Shown one piece after another: positions 23,202-31,708 of a stretch of 35,652 nt of DNA. The stretch is from contig JABHKE010000201.1 of NCBI GenBank assembly GCA_018692355.1, positions 1 to 35,652 of the forward strand, in the 5' to 3' direction. The number at the start of each line of letters is the position of its first letter. Position 1 is the stretch's first letter. Both the position numbers and the translations under genes were made by a program. The stretch comes from Fidelibacterota bacterium. GTDB taxonomy: Bacteria > Fidelibacterota > Marinisomatia > Marinisomatales > UBA1611. The notes beneath the pieces were generated by a model that ran no database searches, was not told where the DNA came from, and worked only from the letters and a program-made list of their open reading frames with translations.

Positions 23202-25466
23202 ATGTTAAGCCCAAATGAACAAATTGTATTTATCATTTTAGTTGTTATCTGTGGTGCCTTGGCATTTCGGGGTTTCAGCCGGATATTTAAAACAGTAAGG
23301 TCCGGTGCTAACGCAGACAGAAGTGATAATCTCATTGGGCGGTTTATTACAGCATTGGTTGATGTGTTTCTTCAGAAACCCATTGCCAAAGCACGCCCAA
23401 TTGTTTCCATGTTTCATTCATTCATTTTCTTTGGATTTAGTTTTTATCTATTGGTGAATGTGAATGATATTTTGGAAGCGTATGTAGATGGTTGGACAAC
23501 GATTGGAAGCAACAATATTATTGCAAATCTATTTAATGTGTTTGCGGATATTTTTAGTGTGTTTGTTTTGGTTGGGATGGTTTTCTTTCTCTATCGCCGG
23601 TTTGTTCAAAAACCCAAAGTCATGGAATTCAATGCCAATGTAAAATTGCATCCCAATGTGACCGCCGGCGGATTGAAAAAAGATTCGCTAATTGTAGGAA
23701 TCTTCATTCTTTTTCATGTGGGGTCGCGTTGGTTGGGAACGGCTATGCATTTAGCGGAAAATGGGCATTCGGATCCATGGCTTCCTACGGCAAGCATCAT
23801 GTCTGGACTTTTTTCAGATTGGTCACATGCATCGCTGGAAACGGGCATTCATGTCACCTGGTGGTTAGCCATGGGGCTTATCGTCTTATTTCTACCTTAT
23901 TTCCCTCGCTCGAAACATATTCATTTAATGATTGCACCGGTGAATTTAGCGTTGGGCAGGAGAACGGCTCGCGGCGCAATGGACGACATTACAAATACTA
24001 CGTCGCCCGGTTCAAGAACATTATCTGATTTACCCTGGCCACAAGTTTTAGATCCATGGGCGTGCATCATGTGCACCCGTTGCCATGAAGTGTGTCCAGC
24101 TCACGAAAGCGGAACGCCATTGAGCCCGTCAGCTCTTGAAATCAATAAACGGTATTTTATAAATGAGCAGGGAAATGAACTTTTTAATGGCGCGGGAAAT
24201 ACAACTTTGCTGGAATATGCAATTTCGGAAGATGCAATGTGGGCCTGTACCACATGCTACGCTTGCGTGGAAGTTTGCCCTGTTGGGAATGAGCCTATGA
24301 TGGATATTCTTGAACTGCGACGAAATCAAGTATTTGACGCAAAAATGCCCGATGAATTGGCCGATGTATTACGCAGTTTGGATGAGCAGGGAAATTCATT
24401 TAATGAATCAGCTCGCCGGCGATCAAAATGGTCTAAAAAATTAGACTTTAAACTGAAAGATGCCACAAAGGAACCGGTGAAATATCTTTGGTATGTGGGG
24501 GACTTTGCTAGTTTCAATCAGAATTGTCAAGATACTACTCGTAAGGTTGCGGAAGTATTAACGGCAGCCGGTGTGGACTTTGGCATCATAGGAAAAATGG
24601 AAAAATCTGCTGGAAACGATGTACGGCGTGTTGGTGAAGAAGGACTATTTGACGTTCTGGCGGAACAGAATATAGAAACAATTGAAAAATGCGATTTTGA
24701 AGAAATTTTCACTACGGATCCTCACACTTTCAATACGTTAAAAAATGAATATCCGGACAAAGGCGGAAATTATCTAGTAAAACATTATTCCACATTATTA
24801 CTGGAACTCATCAAAACTGGCGATATTGAGCTGAAGAAAAAGTTGGATATTAAAGCAACCTATCATGACCCCTGTTATTTGGGCCGCTATAATGGTATTT
24901 ACGATGATCCCCGAGATGTGATGAAGATGTGTGGAATTGAGTTGGTGGAAATGCCCAGAAACAAAGAAAACAGTTTTTGTTGTGGCGCAGGTGGTGGGCA
25001 AATATGGTTACCGGACCATGATGATATGACCCAACGACCCAGTGAGAATCGCATTGAAGAAGCTGTTTCTGTTGGCGTAAATAATTTTACCGTAGCCTGT
25101 CCTAAAGATATGACCATGTATTCTGATGCGGCAAAAACATCCGGGAATGAAGACACAATGACGGTGAAAGATATTATTGACTTTGTTTTGGAAGCCATGG
25201 ATTTACCGGAGCCGATTGTAGAAGTAGCAGTGGTTAAACCTGTGGAAGAAATTGTTGAATCCGTAGAACCGATTTCGGTTGATTCGGAACCATCACTTGA
25301 AAAGTCTTTTGATGAAGTTGTATCTGAAGAAGATGGAATAACAGACACTGAATTTAAAGAAACGCACCCTGATCCTAATTTAGATGAAATGAAAACTGAA
25401 GAAGAAATACCTAATTCAGATGAATCTGAATCAGATGAAACCAATTCTGGAGAGCCATTAATATGA
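23202..25466 (+). CDS. emo: ETF:menaquinone oxidoreductase (EMO/EtfD-like membrane FeS protein)
   Basis: A 754-residue membrane protein. The N-terminal third has about five transmembrane helices (near 7-29, 66-86, 107-131, 160-180, 215-235) of the NarI type, with histidines (H72, H172, H217) that could hold heme b. Then come clusters CIMCTRCHEVCP (C288-C298) and CTTCYACVEVCP (C349-C359), followed by a CCG domain with C558, C593-C594 and C633. This order is that of EMO/EtfD, which passes electrons from EtfAB to menaquinone. Residues about 670-754 form an acidic Glu/Asp/Ser-rich tail that is unusual and probably disordered. Its end overlaps the second lbpA by 4 nt. Confidence 0.9.
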   Translation: MLSPNEQIVFIILVVICGALAFRGFSRIFKTVRSGANADRSDNLIGRFITALVDVFLQKPIAKARPIVSMFHSFIFFGFSFYLLVNVNDILEAYVDGWTTIGSNNIIANLFNVFADIFSVFVLVGMVFFLYRRFVQKPKVMEFNANVKLHPNVTAGGLKKDSLIVGIFILFHVGSRWLGTAMHLAENGHSDPWLPTASIMSGLFSDWSHASLETGIHVTWWLAMGLIVLFLPYFPRSKHIHLMIAPVNLALGRRTARGAMDDITNTTSPGSRTLSDLPWPQVLDPWACIMCTRCHEVCPAHESGTPLSPSALEINKRYFINEQGNELFNGAGNTTLLEYAISEDAMWACTTCYACVEVCPVGNEPMMDILELRRNQVFDAKMPDELADVLRSLDEQGNSFNESARRRSKWSKKLDFKLKDATKEPVKYLWYVGDFASFNQNCQDTTRKVAEVLTAAGVDFGIIGKMEKSAGNDVRRVGEEGLFDVLAEQNIETIEKCDFEEIFTTDPHTFNTLKNEYPDKGGNYLVKHYSTLLLELIKTGDIELKKKLDIKATYHDPCYLGRYNGIYDDPRDVMKMCGIELVEMPRNKENSFCCGAGGGQIWLPDHDDMTQRPSENRIEEAVSVGVNNFTVACPKDMTMYSDAAKTSGNEDTMTVKDIIDFVLEAMDLPEPIVEVAVVKPVEEIVESVEPISVDSEPSLEKSFDEVVSEEDGITDTEFKETHPDPNLDEMKTEEEIPNSDESESDETNSGEPLI

Positions 25467-25897
25467 AGAAGCAATTTGATTTAAAAGCCGACCGATTTTA
25501 TAACAGTAATCATCTTTGGGTGAAAAAGAATGGTAATGGGCACGTGACTGTTGGTATGGATGAACTGGGCTTGGATTCATTGGGCGAAATGGCTTACTTA
25601 ACATTACCAAATGTAGGCTCACCCGTAGAAATGGGAAAAGCCATGGGTTCAATGGAAGCTGCAAAAATGACGGGGGAAATCTATGCGCCAATATCTGGAA
25701 TGGTTGTTGAAAAAAATGATGCTGTTCTGGAAAATCCTTTATTGGTAAATGAAGCCCCTTATGATAATGGATGGCTTGTCAAAATAGAACCAATCAATTG
25801 GGATGAAGAATCTGCAACTTTGGTTTCCGGTGATGCATTGCCCGAGTGGATGGATGCAGAAATTGAACGTTTCGAATCTCAGGGCATTGCCGGGTGA
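25463..25897 (+). CDS. lbpA: Lipoate-binding protein, GcvH-like (second LbpA)
   Basis: A 144-residue GcvH-fold protein with RFYNSNHLWVKKNGNGHVTVG at the front, the lipoylation site K68 in GSMEAAKMTGEIYAPISG, and YDNGWLVKIEP near the end. No glycine decarboxylase genes are near. It sits between EMO and the lipoate ligase, so it is an sHdr cofactor protein rather than GcvH. Compared with the first LbpA it has a more GcvH-like site and no C-terminal CxxC. Its ATG overlaps the EMO stop and its stop overlaps the GTG of the ligase gene. Confidence 0.88.
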   Translation: MKKQFDLKADRFYNSNHLWVKKNGNGHVTVGMDELGLDSLGEMAYLTLPNVGSPVEMGKAMGSMEAAKMTGEIYAPISGMVVEKNDAVLENPLLVNEAPYDNGWLVKIEPINWDEESATLVSGDALPEWMDAEIERFESQGIAG

Positions 25898-27018
25898 ACT
25901 TTTGGCGGTACATCAAAAATGATTATGTAACCGCATCTGCTGGACTTGCAGCCGATGAAATTATTGCCAATCGTGCCGGTGCAGGCACCTCTCAACCTAC
26001 ACTTCGACTTTATACATATAAACCTTGTGCATTAGTTGGACGTTTCCAAAACATCGAGAATGAATTGAATTTGAATTATTGCGCCGAAAACAAAATACCT
26101 GTTAATCGTCGCCCAACCGGTGGTGGCGCCATAATTATGGGGCAGGAACAATTGGGAATGGCATTAGCAATTCCCGGAAGGTCTGATGAAACATATGCCC
26201 GGGTACGTGAACGAATGGCACAATTTTCCAAAGGAATTATTTCCGGATTATCAACTCTGGGTATTGTTGTTGAGTTTCGAAGAAAAAATGATTTAGAAGT
26301 AAATGGAAAGAAAATTGCCGGCTTGGGATTGCATAAAACGGCTTCGAATGGTTTACTCTTTCATGCATCTTTGCTTGTTGATTTGGATGTGTCTTATATG
26401 TTGAATGTATTGAATACGCCTTTCGAGAAAATATCAGATAAAGAAATTGCTACCGTTTCTGAAAGAACAACAACAGTCCTGCGGGAAACGAATGCGAACC
26501 TTACCTTGGATGAAGTTCGGAGTATTATTTTAGATGGCTATAAAGATGCTTTCCAGATTGATATTAAAGTTGGAGATTTTTCTATTTCGGAATTGGAAGA
26601 ATTACGTCAATTAGAAAAAGACAAATACATGGCCCCCGATTGGATTTTTCAAAAAACGAATGTACCTGACGCTACAGGAAAATCTGTTGTAAAAACACCA
26701 GGTGGTTTGTTGGATGTGCGAATTGTTCTTGCGGGAAAAATGATTAAAGCTGTGTATATAGGCGGGGACTTTTTTACATCGGAACATGCCATTGCCGATT
26801 TAGAACAGAGTCTGCGATGGCATTCGATCCAAGAAAAATCCCTGATGGAAACTTTAACAAAAGTGTATAAAAAATGGTCAGGTGATTTAGCAAATCTTTC
26901 TATGGATGCATTATTAAGTAACATTAAATCTGCTATCGAAACTGCAGAGAGCATAGCACGAAAAGAATCAGCTAATCCTTATGGATGTTTTGTTACGCCC
27001 GGTGGTGCCCATGCCTGA
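25894..27018 (+). CDS. Lipoate-protein ligase, sLpl(AB)-like
   Basis: A 374-residue ligase of the LplA/BirA fold that would activate lipoate or octanoate and attach it to LbpA. Key motifs are RRPTGGGAIIM (about 73-82) and the catalytic lysine K140 in NGKKIAGLGLHK. The C-terminal part (VKTPGGLLDVRIVLAGKMI and after) matches the accessory domain found in sHdr-linked sLpl(AB) ligases. The GTG start overlaps the lbpA stop (25894-25897). The gene precedes two LipS-like radical SAM genes, matching the novel lipoate assembly pathway described for sHdr organisms. Confidence 0.88.
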   Translation: MNFWRYIKNDYVTASAGLAADEIIANRAGAGTSQPTLRLYTYKPCALVGRFQNIENELNLNYCAENKIPVNRRPTGGGAIIMGQEQLGMALAIPGRSDETYARVRERMAQFSKGIISGLSTLGIVVEFRRKNDLEVNGKKIAGLGLHKTASNGLLFHASLLVDLDVSYMLNVLNTPFEKISDKEIATVSERTTTVLRETNANLTLDEVRSIILDGYKDAFQIDIKVGDFSISELEELRQLEKDKYMAPDWIFQKTNVPDATGKSVVKTPGGLLDVRIVLAGKMIKAVYIGGDFFTSEHAIADLEQSLRWHSIQEKSLMETLTKVYKKWSGDLANLSMDALLSNIKSAIETAESIARKESANPYGCFVTPGGAHA

Positions 27019-27973
27019 AGTAGTATTACAGACTTTAGATATTCCCGTCCAAAACCCTTTTGAAATTCGGAAAGAAAACTTTCCTAATGAAATCACTTTT
27101 TATGGTCCAGGTTTAAAACCCCACAAAACATCAGAATTTTCAGGTTCGCTCAAAGAATTTGTATCCATCAGCGTTACTGGGAACAATTGCGCCCTGAATT
27201 GTGAACATTGTAATACCAAAATGCTGGACGATATGCTGGATTTGCCATCGTTTGATGGTAGTCTGTTTGACATGGCAAAAAATTTGCAGAAAAATGGAGC
27301 GAAAGGAGTATTGATTTCGGGTGGTAGTAATATTCGCAATCAAGTTCCATTACTTCATCATATTGAAGATATGAAGAGAATTCGTAAAGATTTGGGAATG
27401 GTCATTCGGATTCACCCCGGATTGCCCGATGAAGAAACCTGCGAAGCATTGGCAGATGTGGATATTGATGGTGTCATGCTGGACATCATCGGTGATCAGG
27501 AAACCATTACGGATGTGTATCATCTGGACGCAACGCCATCAGACTATGAAGCAGTTTTGGAACGGTTGGGTCGTCATGGAATTCCTGCTATCCCACATAT
27601 TATTTTGGGGCATTATTTTGGAAAAATGAATGGTGAATGGGCTGCACTGGATATCATTAAGAAATTCCCACTCAAATCATTGGTTTTGGTGATTCTATTG
27701 CCCCTGACCGGGACGGGTATGGAAGGTGTGGTTCCACCATCTCTTAAAGAAATTGGTGACTTTTTTGGAACAACGCGAAAATCTTTTCCCACAACGCCCA
27801 TATTGTTGGGATGTGCCCGCCCACTGGGTGCCATAAAAATTAAAATTGACCGAATGGCTATTAATGCTGGACTTAACGGAATTGCATTTCCATCGGAAGG
27901 TATCGTGGGCTATGCCGGCGACAAAGGATTAAAGCCATCATTTATTAATGCCTGTTGCGGCGTCACTTGGTAA
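27011..27973 (+). CDS. Radical SAM lipoyl synthase, LipS-type (probably LipS2)
   Basis: A 320-residue radical SAM enzyme with the CxxxCxxC motif CALNCEHC (C60, C64, C67 from this start) and GVLISGGSNIRNQVPLL as its strand-2 region. LipS1 and LipS2 together insert two sulfur atoms into protein-bound octanoyl chains. Assigning this one to LipS2 is tentative. I choose the ATG at 27011, with GGTGG 5 nt before it and an 8-nt overlap with the ligase gene, rather than the ATG at 26981 inside it. It is followed by the second radical SAM gene, whose SD overlaps this stop. Confidence 0.82.
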   Translation: MPEVVLQTLDIPVQNPFEIRKENFPNEITFYGPGLKPHKTSEFSGSLKEFVSISVTGNNCALNCEHCNTKMLDDMLDLPSFDGSLFDMAKNLQKNGAKGVLISGGSNIRNQVPLLHHIEDMKRIRKDLGMVIRIHPGLPDEETCEALADVDIDGVMLDIIGDQETITDVYHLDATPSDYEAVLERLGRHGIPAIPHIILGHYFGKMNGEWAALDIIKKFPLKSLVLVILLPLTGTGMEGVVPPSLKEIGDFFGTTRKSFPTTPILLGCARPLGAIKIKIDRMAINAGLNGIAFPSEGIVGYAGDKGLKPSFINACCGVTW

Positions 27974-27979
27974 AGGAAG
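27972..27979 (+). promoter_or_regulatory. Shine-Dalgarno that sets the start of the next radical SAM gene
   Basis: AAAGGAAG overlaps the upstream stop codon and lies 4 nt before the ATG at 27984. This favours 27984 over the in-frame ATG at 27948, which has no comparable site. Confidence 0.6.
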
Positions 27980-27983
27980 AATT

Positions 27984-29081
27984 ATGGAGACTGAACAAAT
28001 AAAATTATCATCACAAGAGCAATCGGAATTGTTGAATATTAGTCCGGATTATGTGCGGATCAGTATGGCTGCGGCTATTGAGCTTGGACTCAAACCGGGC
28101 CGGATTCATGGTTGTGGTTGTGGCTGTATCAATTTGTTACAAAATTACCCGGAAGGTTGTTTTGCAAATTGCAGTTATTGTGGATTGGCCCGTGAGCGTC
28201 CCGGACTGGCAGAAGATAATTCCTTTATTCGCGTGGACTGGCCCCTTTTTTCAACAGATTTGGTTGCAAAAAAAATTGCAGAGAAAGAAGCAGAAAGCAC
28301 CGTGGGCCGTGTTTGCATAGCACAAGTTCAAGATCATAGAGCCAATGATGATTTGTTAGATATGACCCGTCGTATCAGAAAGCATGCAGAAAAAGTTCCT
28401 ATTTCCGCATTGGCCATGGCGACGCTTCTCGATAAAAATATTCTGAAGGAAATAAAAACAGCAGGTGCAGATATCATTGGAATAGGAATGGATGCTTCAA
28501 CAGAAGAAATATTTTATAATACCCGCGGGAAAGGTGCAAAAGGTCCCCATGATTGGGATTATCATTGGGAAATAGTCCATATGGCGCGGGATATGTATGG
28601 ATCCTTCAAAGTGAATTGTCATATTATAATCGGACTGGGAGAAACAGATGAAGATCTTATCGATATGTTTTACAAATGCTTTTCACAGAAAATTGCATGC
28701 TACCTTTTTTCATTTAATCCAGAACCGAGTACCGTATTGGAAAATGCACCACGGCAACCCATCAAACGCCATCGCCGTGTACAGTTGGCCAAGTATCTTA
28801 TTGAAGAAAAAGGTTTAAAACGGGGTGCTATTCAATTTGATGAAAATGGATTTATTACATCAATTAATTCAAATGAAATAACCATCCAAAATACCATTAA
28901 TGAAGGATTGCCATTTATGACAAATGGGTGCCCGGACAGAGACGGTGTGATGGCATGTAATCGTCCGTATGGCTCTTATCGTCCGGGAGAAGATTTTCGA
29001 GATTATCCATTCAAACCTACAGGTGATGAACTGAATTTGATTCGTGAGCAAATGCAATTAAATGGGAATATGGGAAATTAG
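27984..29081 (+). CDS. Radical SAM lipoyl synthase, LipS-type (probably LipS1)
   Basis: A 365-residue radical SAM enzyme. CFANCSYC (C59, C63, C66) binds the SAM-linked cluster. Other cysteines stand in HGCGCGCIN (C44, C46, C48) and in NGCPDRDGVMACNRPYGSYRPG, which may bind the auxiliary cluster that donates sulfur. The barrel includes GADIIGIGMDA and HIIIGLGETDEDL, as in BioB-like enzymes. With the preceding gene it forms the LipS1/LipS2 pair for lipoate assembly. Which is which I cannot settle from the sequence. It lies 10 nt after its partner and 3 nt before the second ligase gene. Confidence 0.83.
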   Translation: METEQIKLSSQEQSELLNISPDYVRISMAAAIELGLKPGRIHGCGCGCINLLQNYPEGCFANCSYCGLARERPGLAEDNSFIRVDWPLFSTDLVAKKIAEKEAESTVGRVCIAQVQDHRANDDLLDMTRRIRKHAEKVPISALAMATLLDKNILKEIKTAGADIIGIGMDASTEEIFYNTRGKGAKGPHDWDYHWEIVHMARDMYGSFKVNCHIIIGLGETDEDLIDMFYKCFSQKIACYLFSFNPEPSTVLENAPRQPIKRHRRVQLAKYLIEEKGLKRGAIQFDENGFITSINSNEITIQNTINEGLPFMTNGCPDRDGVMACNRPYGSYRPGEDFRDYPFKPTGDELNLIREQMQLNGNMGN

Positions 29082-29084
29082 ACT

Positions 29085-30056
29085 TTGAGTGAAAATGAAA
29101 AATTCATTCGATTAATCCATATGGGTCAAATTCCAGGCTGGCAAACGCAAGCTGTTTACCATACTGTTGCAGAGCTTATGACAGAAGATACTCCCGACAC
29201 CATTATTATTTCTCAACCGTCTGACACCTATGTTTGTTTGGGTTATCATCAAAAATTAGATCATGTTTTTGACCGACAAACATGTGAAGAAATGGAGATA
29301 CCTATTCTCCGCAGGAAAGTAGGCGGTGGTGGTACCTATCTTGATTCGAGTCAACTTTTTTACCAATGCGTGTTTCACAAGAGTCGTGTGCCAACGAATT
29401 CGGATAAAGTGTATGAACAAATGCTCACTCCTGTTGTGAATACGCTAAAACATTTTTTCGATGTAAAAGCTGAATTAGTTGGGAGCCATGAAGTGGAAAT
29501 GAATGGTAAGCGAATTGCCGGTATCGGTGGCGGCCAAATTGGCGAAGCGAGCATCGTGGTTGGGAATTTTCTGTTTGATTTTGATTTTGACACCATGGCA
29601 TCCTTATGGAGTGTTCCCAATGAAATTTTTCGTGAATTGGCAAAACAAGCTATGAAAGACCATATAATTACGCTCGATGATATTGGGTCTATGATGTCCA
29701 TGGAAAAAATTGCGAATCAGTTGATCGAAGAATTCGAGAAGTATTTTAATAGGAAATTGAATCCCGGTGGAATGACCATTAACGAAATTGAACGAGCAGG
29801 AGAAATGGGTGCCTTTTTGAGATCGGATTCATTTTTGAATTCAATGGATGATCGGGATGGCCTGTCCAAACGGAAACCATTAAAAATTGCGCGAAATGTT
29901 TTTATCCATTACGATGAAATTGATATAGATGGAGAAAAAGTGATGGGCAGTTTTCGAGTAGAAAACGGGAAAATTCATTCTATAAAATTGGATAATGAAA
30001 ATTCGGTATTGGAGAAGAAGTTGGTTGGAAAAACTTTTGAGTCAGTAAAAAAGTGA
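29085..30056 (+). CDS. Second lipoate-protein ligase (LplA-like)
   Basis: A 323-residue LplA/LipB-fold protein. PILRRKVGGGGTYLDSSQLF (RRKVGGGGT at 76-84) is the nucleotide and lipoyl binding loop and K142 in MNGKRIAGIGGG is the catalytic lysine. The C-terminal part resembles the ligase accessory region (ARNVFIHYDEIDIDGEKVMG). It starts with TTG, 3 nt after the LipS1-like stop. Two ligases beside two LbpA targets suggests a division of labour by target or by substrate (octanoate or lipoate). The sequence does not say which. Confidence 0.82.
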   Translation: MSENEKFIRLIHMGQIPGWQTQAVYHTVAELMTEDTPDTIIISQPSDTYVCLGYHQKLDHVFDRQTCEEMEIPILRRKVGGGGTYLDSSQLFYQCVFHKSRVPTNSDKVYEQMLTPVVNTLKHFFDVKAELVGSHEVEMNGKRIAGIGGGQIGEASIVVGNFLFDFDFDTMASLWSVPNEIFRELAKQAMKDHIITLDDIGSMMSMEKIANQLIEEFEKYFNRKLNPGGMTINEIERAGEMGAFLRSDSFLNSMDDRDGLSKRKPLKIARNVFIHYDEIDIDGEKVMGSFRVENGKIHSIKLDNENSVLEKKLVGKTFESVKK

Positions 30057-31177
30057 ATTCATTAAAATCATATCTTCAAGACTCATTTTTGAATCGCTTG
30101 TATAAAGAAATTCGGAAAGCTGGTTCTATGAAATCCATTTCATTGGACTTGACCGATGAGTGCAATATTCGTTGCGCCGGATGTTATTATTTTTCCGAAG
30201 AAATGGACAGCGTAAAAACGCCAACAGATGAATCTGAATTTGATGCATTAATCCAAAATGAATTAGAAAGAGGAATCAATTTCGTAACTATTGTTGGCGG
30301 TGAACCCACCTTACGGTTGGACAGGCTGAAAAAGATTTATGATAATTTTAAAATGAATGTATCTACTAATGGTATCATAAAAATTCCAAAAAATGGATTC
30401 GAAAATATGCCTATTGGAGTGTCTGTTTGGGGAAATCATGAGACGGATTCGAATCTACGGGGCAACGGTAAACTAGATTTATTTTCAATTGCTTTAGGTA
30501 ATTATAAAAATGATTCCCGAGCGTTTTGGTATTATACAATTTCGGCAGGGAATGCCCATGAAATTGAACAAGTGGTGGACCAATGTGTAGCCAACGGAAA
30601 TAGGGTTTTGTTCAATTTCTACAGTGATATCTCCCATTTGGGTAGCGCCATGGATCATCGCCAAGGGTTTGATAAAGTTCAGGAAGAAATCAATAAAGTG
30701 ATTGCTCGCTATCCCGAGTATATTTATCTATCATCTTATTTGACAAAGGTGATTTCAACAGGAGAACTGTACGATCAAAATTGGGGTTATGATGTTTGTA
30801 CAACAGTCAGCACCGATAATCCCGTTAACGCAGAACGAATAAAAAATGGGAATCCCTTTAGTCCGTATTTTCGTGCTTACAATGCAGATTTTAAAACAAC
30901 GAGACGGTGTTGCGTTGGTATAGAACGGTCATGTGATTCCTGCTTTGATGTATGGAATCATTTTTCCTGGGTCATGGTTAATATGAAAAAACATTTGGGT
31001 TCTAAACAGGAATTCACAAATTGGCTAACAACTATGTATTTGTTTTATCTCATTAATCGATTGGTGGATTATAATACGGGCATTCAATATCTGCCAGAGA
31101 TTCATAATAGGGTTGGGGTAGAAAAAAAGAATAAAATAGTTAAAATTAGAGATCAAAATTATATTTATAATTTATAA
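30053..31177 (+). CDS. Radical SAM protein of unknown function
   Basis: A 374-residue radical SAM enzyme. CNIRCAGCYYF gives the SAM-cluster cysteines C37, C41 and C44, and TIVGGEPTLRLDRL (GGEP near 82-85) is the usual strand-2 motif. A C-terminal cysteine group (C286, C287, C294, C297 in RRCCVGIERSCDSCFDVW) could bind an auxiliary cluster, as in SPASM-like enzymes. The segment after it is hydrophobic and aromatic (FSWVMVN, TTMYLFYLINRL). The GTG start overlaps the ligase stop by 4 nt. Its place at the end of the lipoate genes hints at a linked modification, but the substrate is unknown. Confidence 0.8.
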   Translation: MNSLKSYLQDSFLNRLYKEIRKAGSMKSISLDLTDECNIRCAGCYYFSEEMDSVKTPTDESEFDALIQNELERGINFVTIVGGEPTLRLDRLKKIYDNFKMNVSTNGIIKIPKNGFENMPIGVSVWGNHETDSNLRGNGKLDLFSIALGNYKNDSRAFWYYTISAGNAHEIEQVVDQCVANGNRVLFNFYSDISHLGSAMDHRQGFDKVQEEINKVIARYPEYIYLSSYLTKVISTGELYDQNWGYDVCTTVSTDNPVNAERIKNGNPFSPYFRAYNADFKTTRRCCVGIERSCDSCFDVWNHFSWVMVNMKKHLGSKQEFTNWLTTMYLFYLINRLVDYNTGIQYLPEIHNRVGVEKKNKIVKIRDQNYIYNL

Positions 31178-31224
31178 ACTACTGTTTGTATTTAATTAAA
31201 ATAATAGAAGGAATGGAGTAAAAA

Positions 31225-31671
31225 ATGGCTGAATTGATACCAGGGTTTCCCCATGATGGTGTGGTAACCATAAACTATGTGATGCTTCGTCCTGAATTCA
31301 CTTTGGATGATTTGGAAATGCGCGTGGCAGAATTGTGCGAAAATGTCAAAACCTATCATTCTGGTACAGGTTTCGTGGGGGGATTTGTCTGTTTGAATAC
31401 TGGACAGATATCCAACGAAGGTAGCACCATTGGCAAACCGGTTGATACGGAAGGTAAAAATAAGGAAGCACTTATTGTTACTTTTTGGAATACCATGGAA
31501 GACCATGAAGCATCTCACCGAAGTGAAACATTCCAACCTTTATTCATTAAAGTGTTAGAGCTTTGCGAAAATGGGAATAAGGAGATTGCTTACGAAATGC
31601 TTTGGTCTGGTCGCGGCTATACGGAAAAAGAAGCAGAAGCTGCTAAAAAGGCAAAAGAATTGTATGCCTAA
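31225..31671 (+). CDS. Small protein resembling one domain of sulfur oxygenase reductase
   Basis: A 148-residue protein of the dimeric ferredoxin-like (alpha-beta barrel) type. From memory it lines up with the first domain of sulfur oxygenase reductase (SOR): GFVGGFVCLNTG against GFVGFQNHIQIG, and VTFWNTMEDHEASHR against YTFWKDWKDHEEMHR. The SOR iron ligands H86 and H90 correspond to H94 and H98, E114 to E120 or E124, and the persulfide Cys C31 to C38. SOR itself is about 310 residues with two such domains, so this is a half-length relative. It could oxygenate sulfane sulfur, bind it, or be an unrelated barrel. It has a separate SD (GGAG, about 31214) and ends the sHdr-lipoate block. Confidence 0.6.
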   Translation: MAELIPGFPHDGVVTINYVMLRPEFTLDDLEMRVAELCENVKTYHSGTGFVGGFVCLNTGQISNEGSTIGKPVDTEGKNKEALIVTFWNTMEDHEASHRSETFQPLFIKVLELCENGNKEIAYEMLWSGRGYTEKEAEAAKKAKELYA

Positions 31672-31708
31672 AATTTCAAAGCATTAATACAATCAAGGGA
31701 AACTTATT

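Noticed and set aside
24899-25474. A 191-codon minus-strand frame opposite the EMO 3' end
   Set aside because: The Ser-rich translation is the complement of the acidic EMO tail, which explains the long open frame.
25463-25897. The second GcvH-like gene as part of glycine cleavage
   Set aside because: No gcvT or gcvP genes are near, and both sides are sHdr and lipoate-assembly genes.
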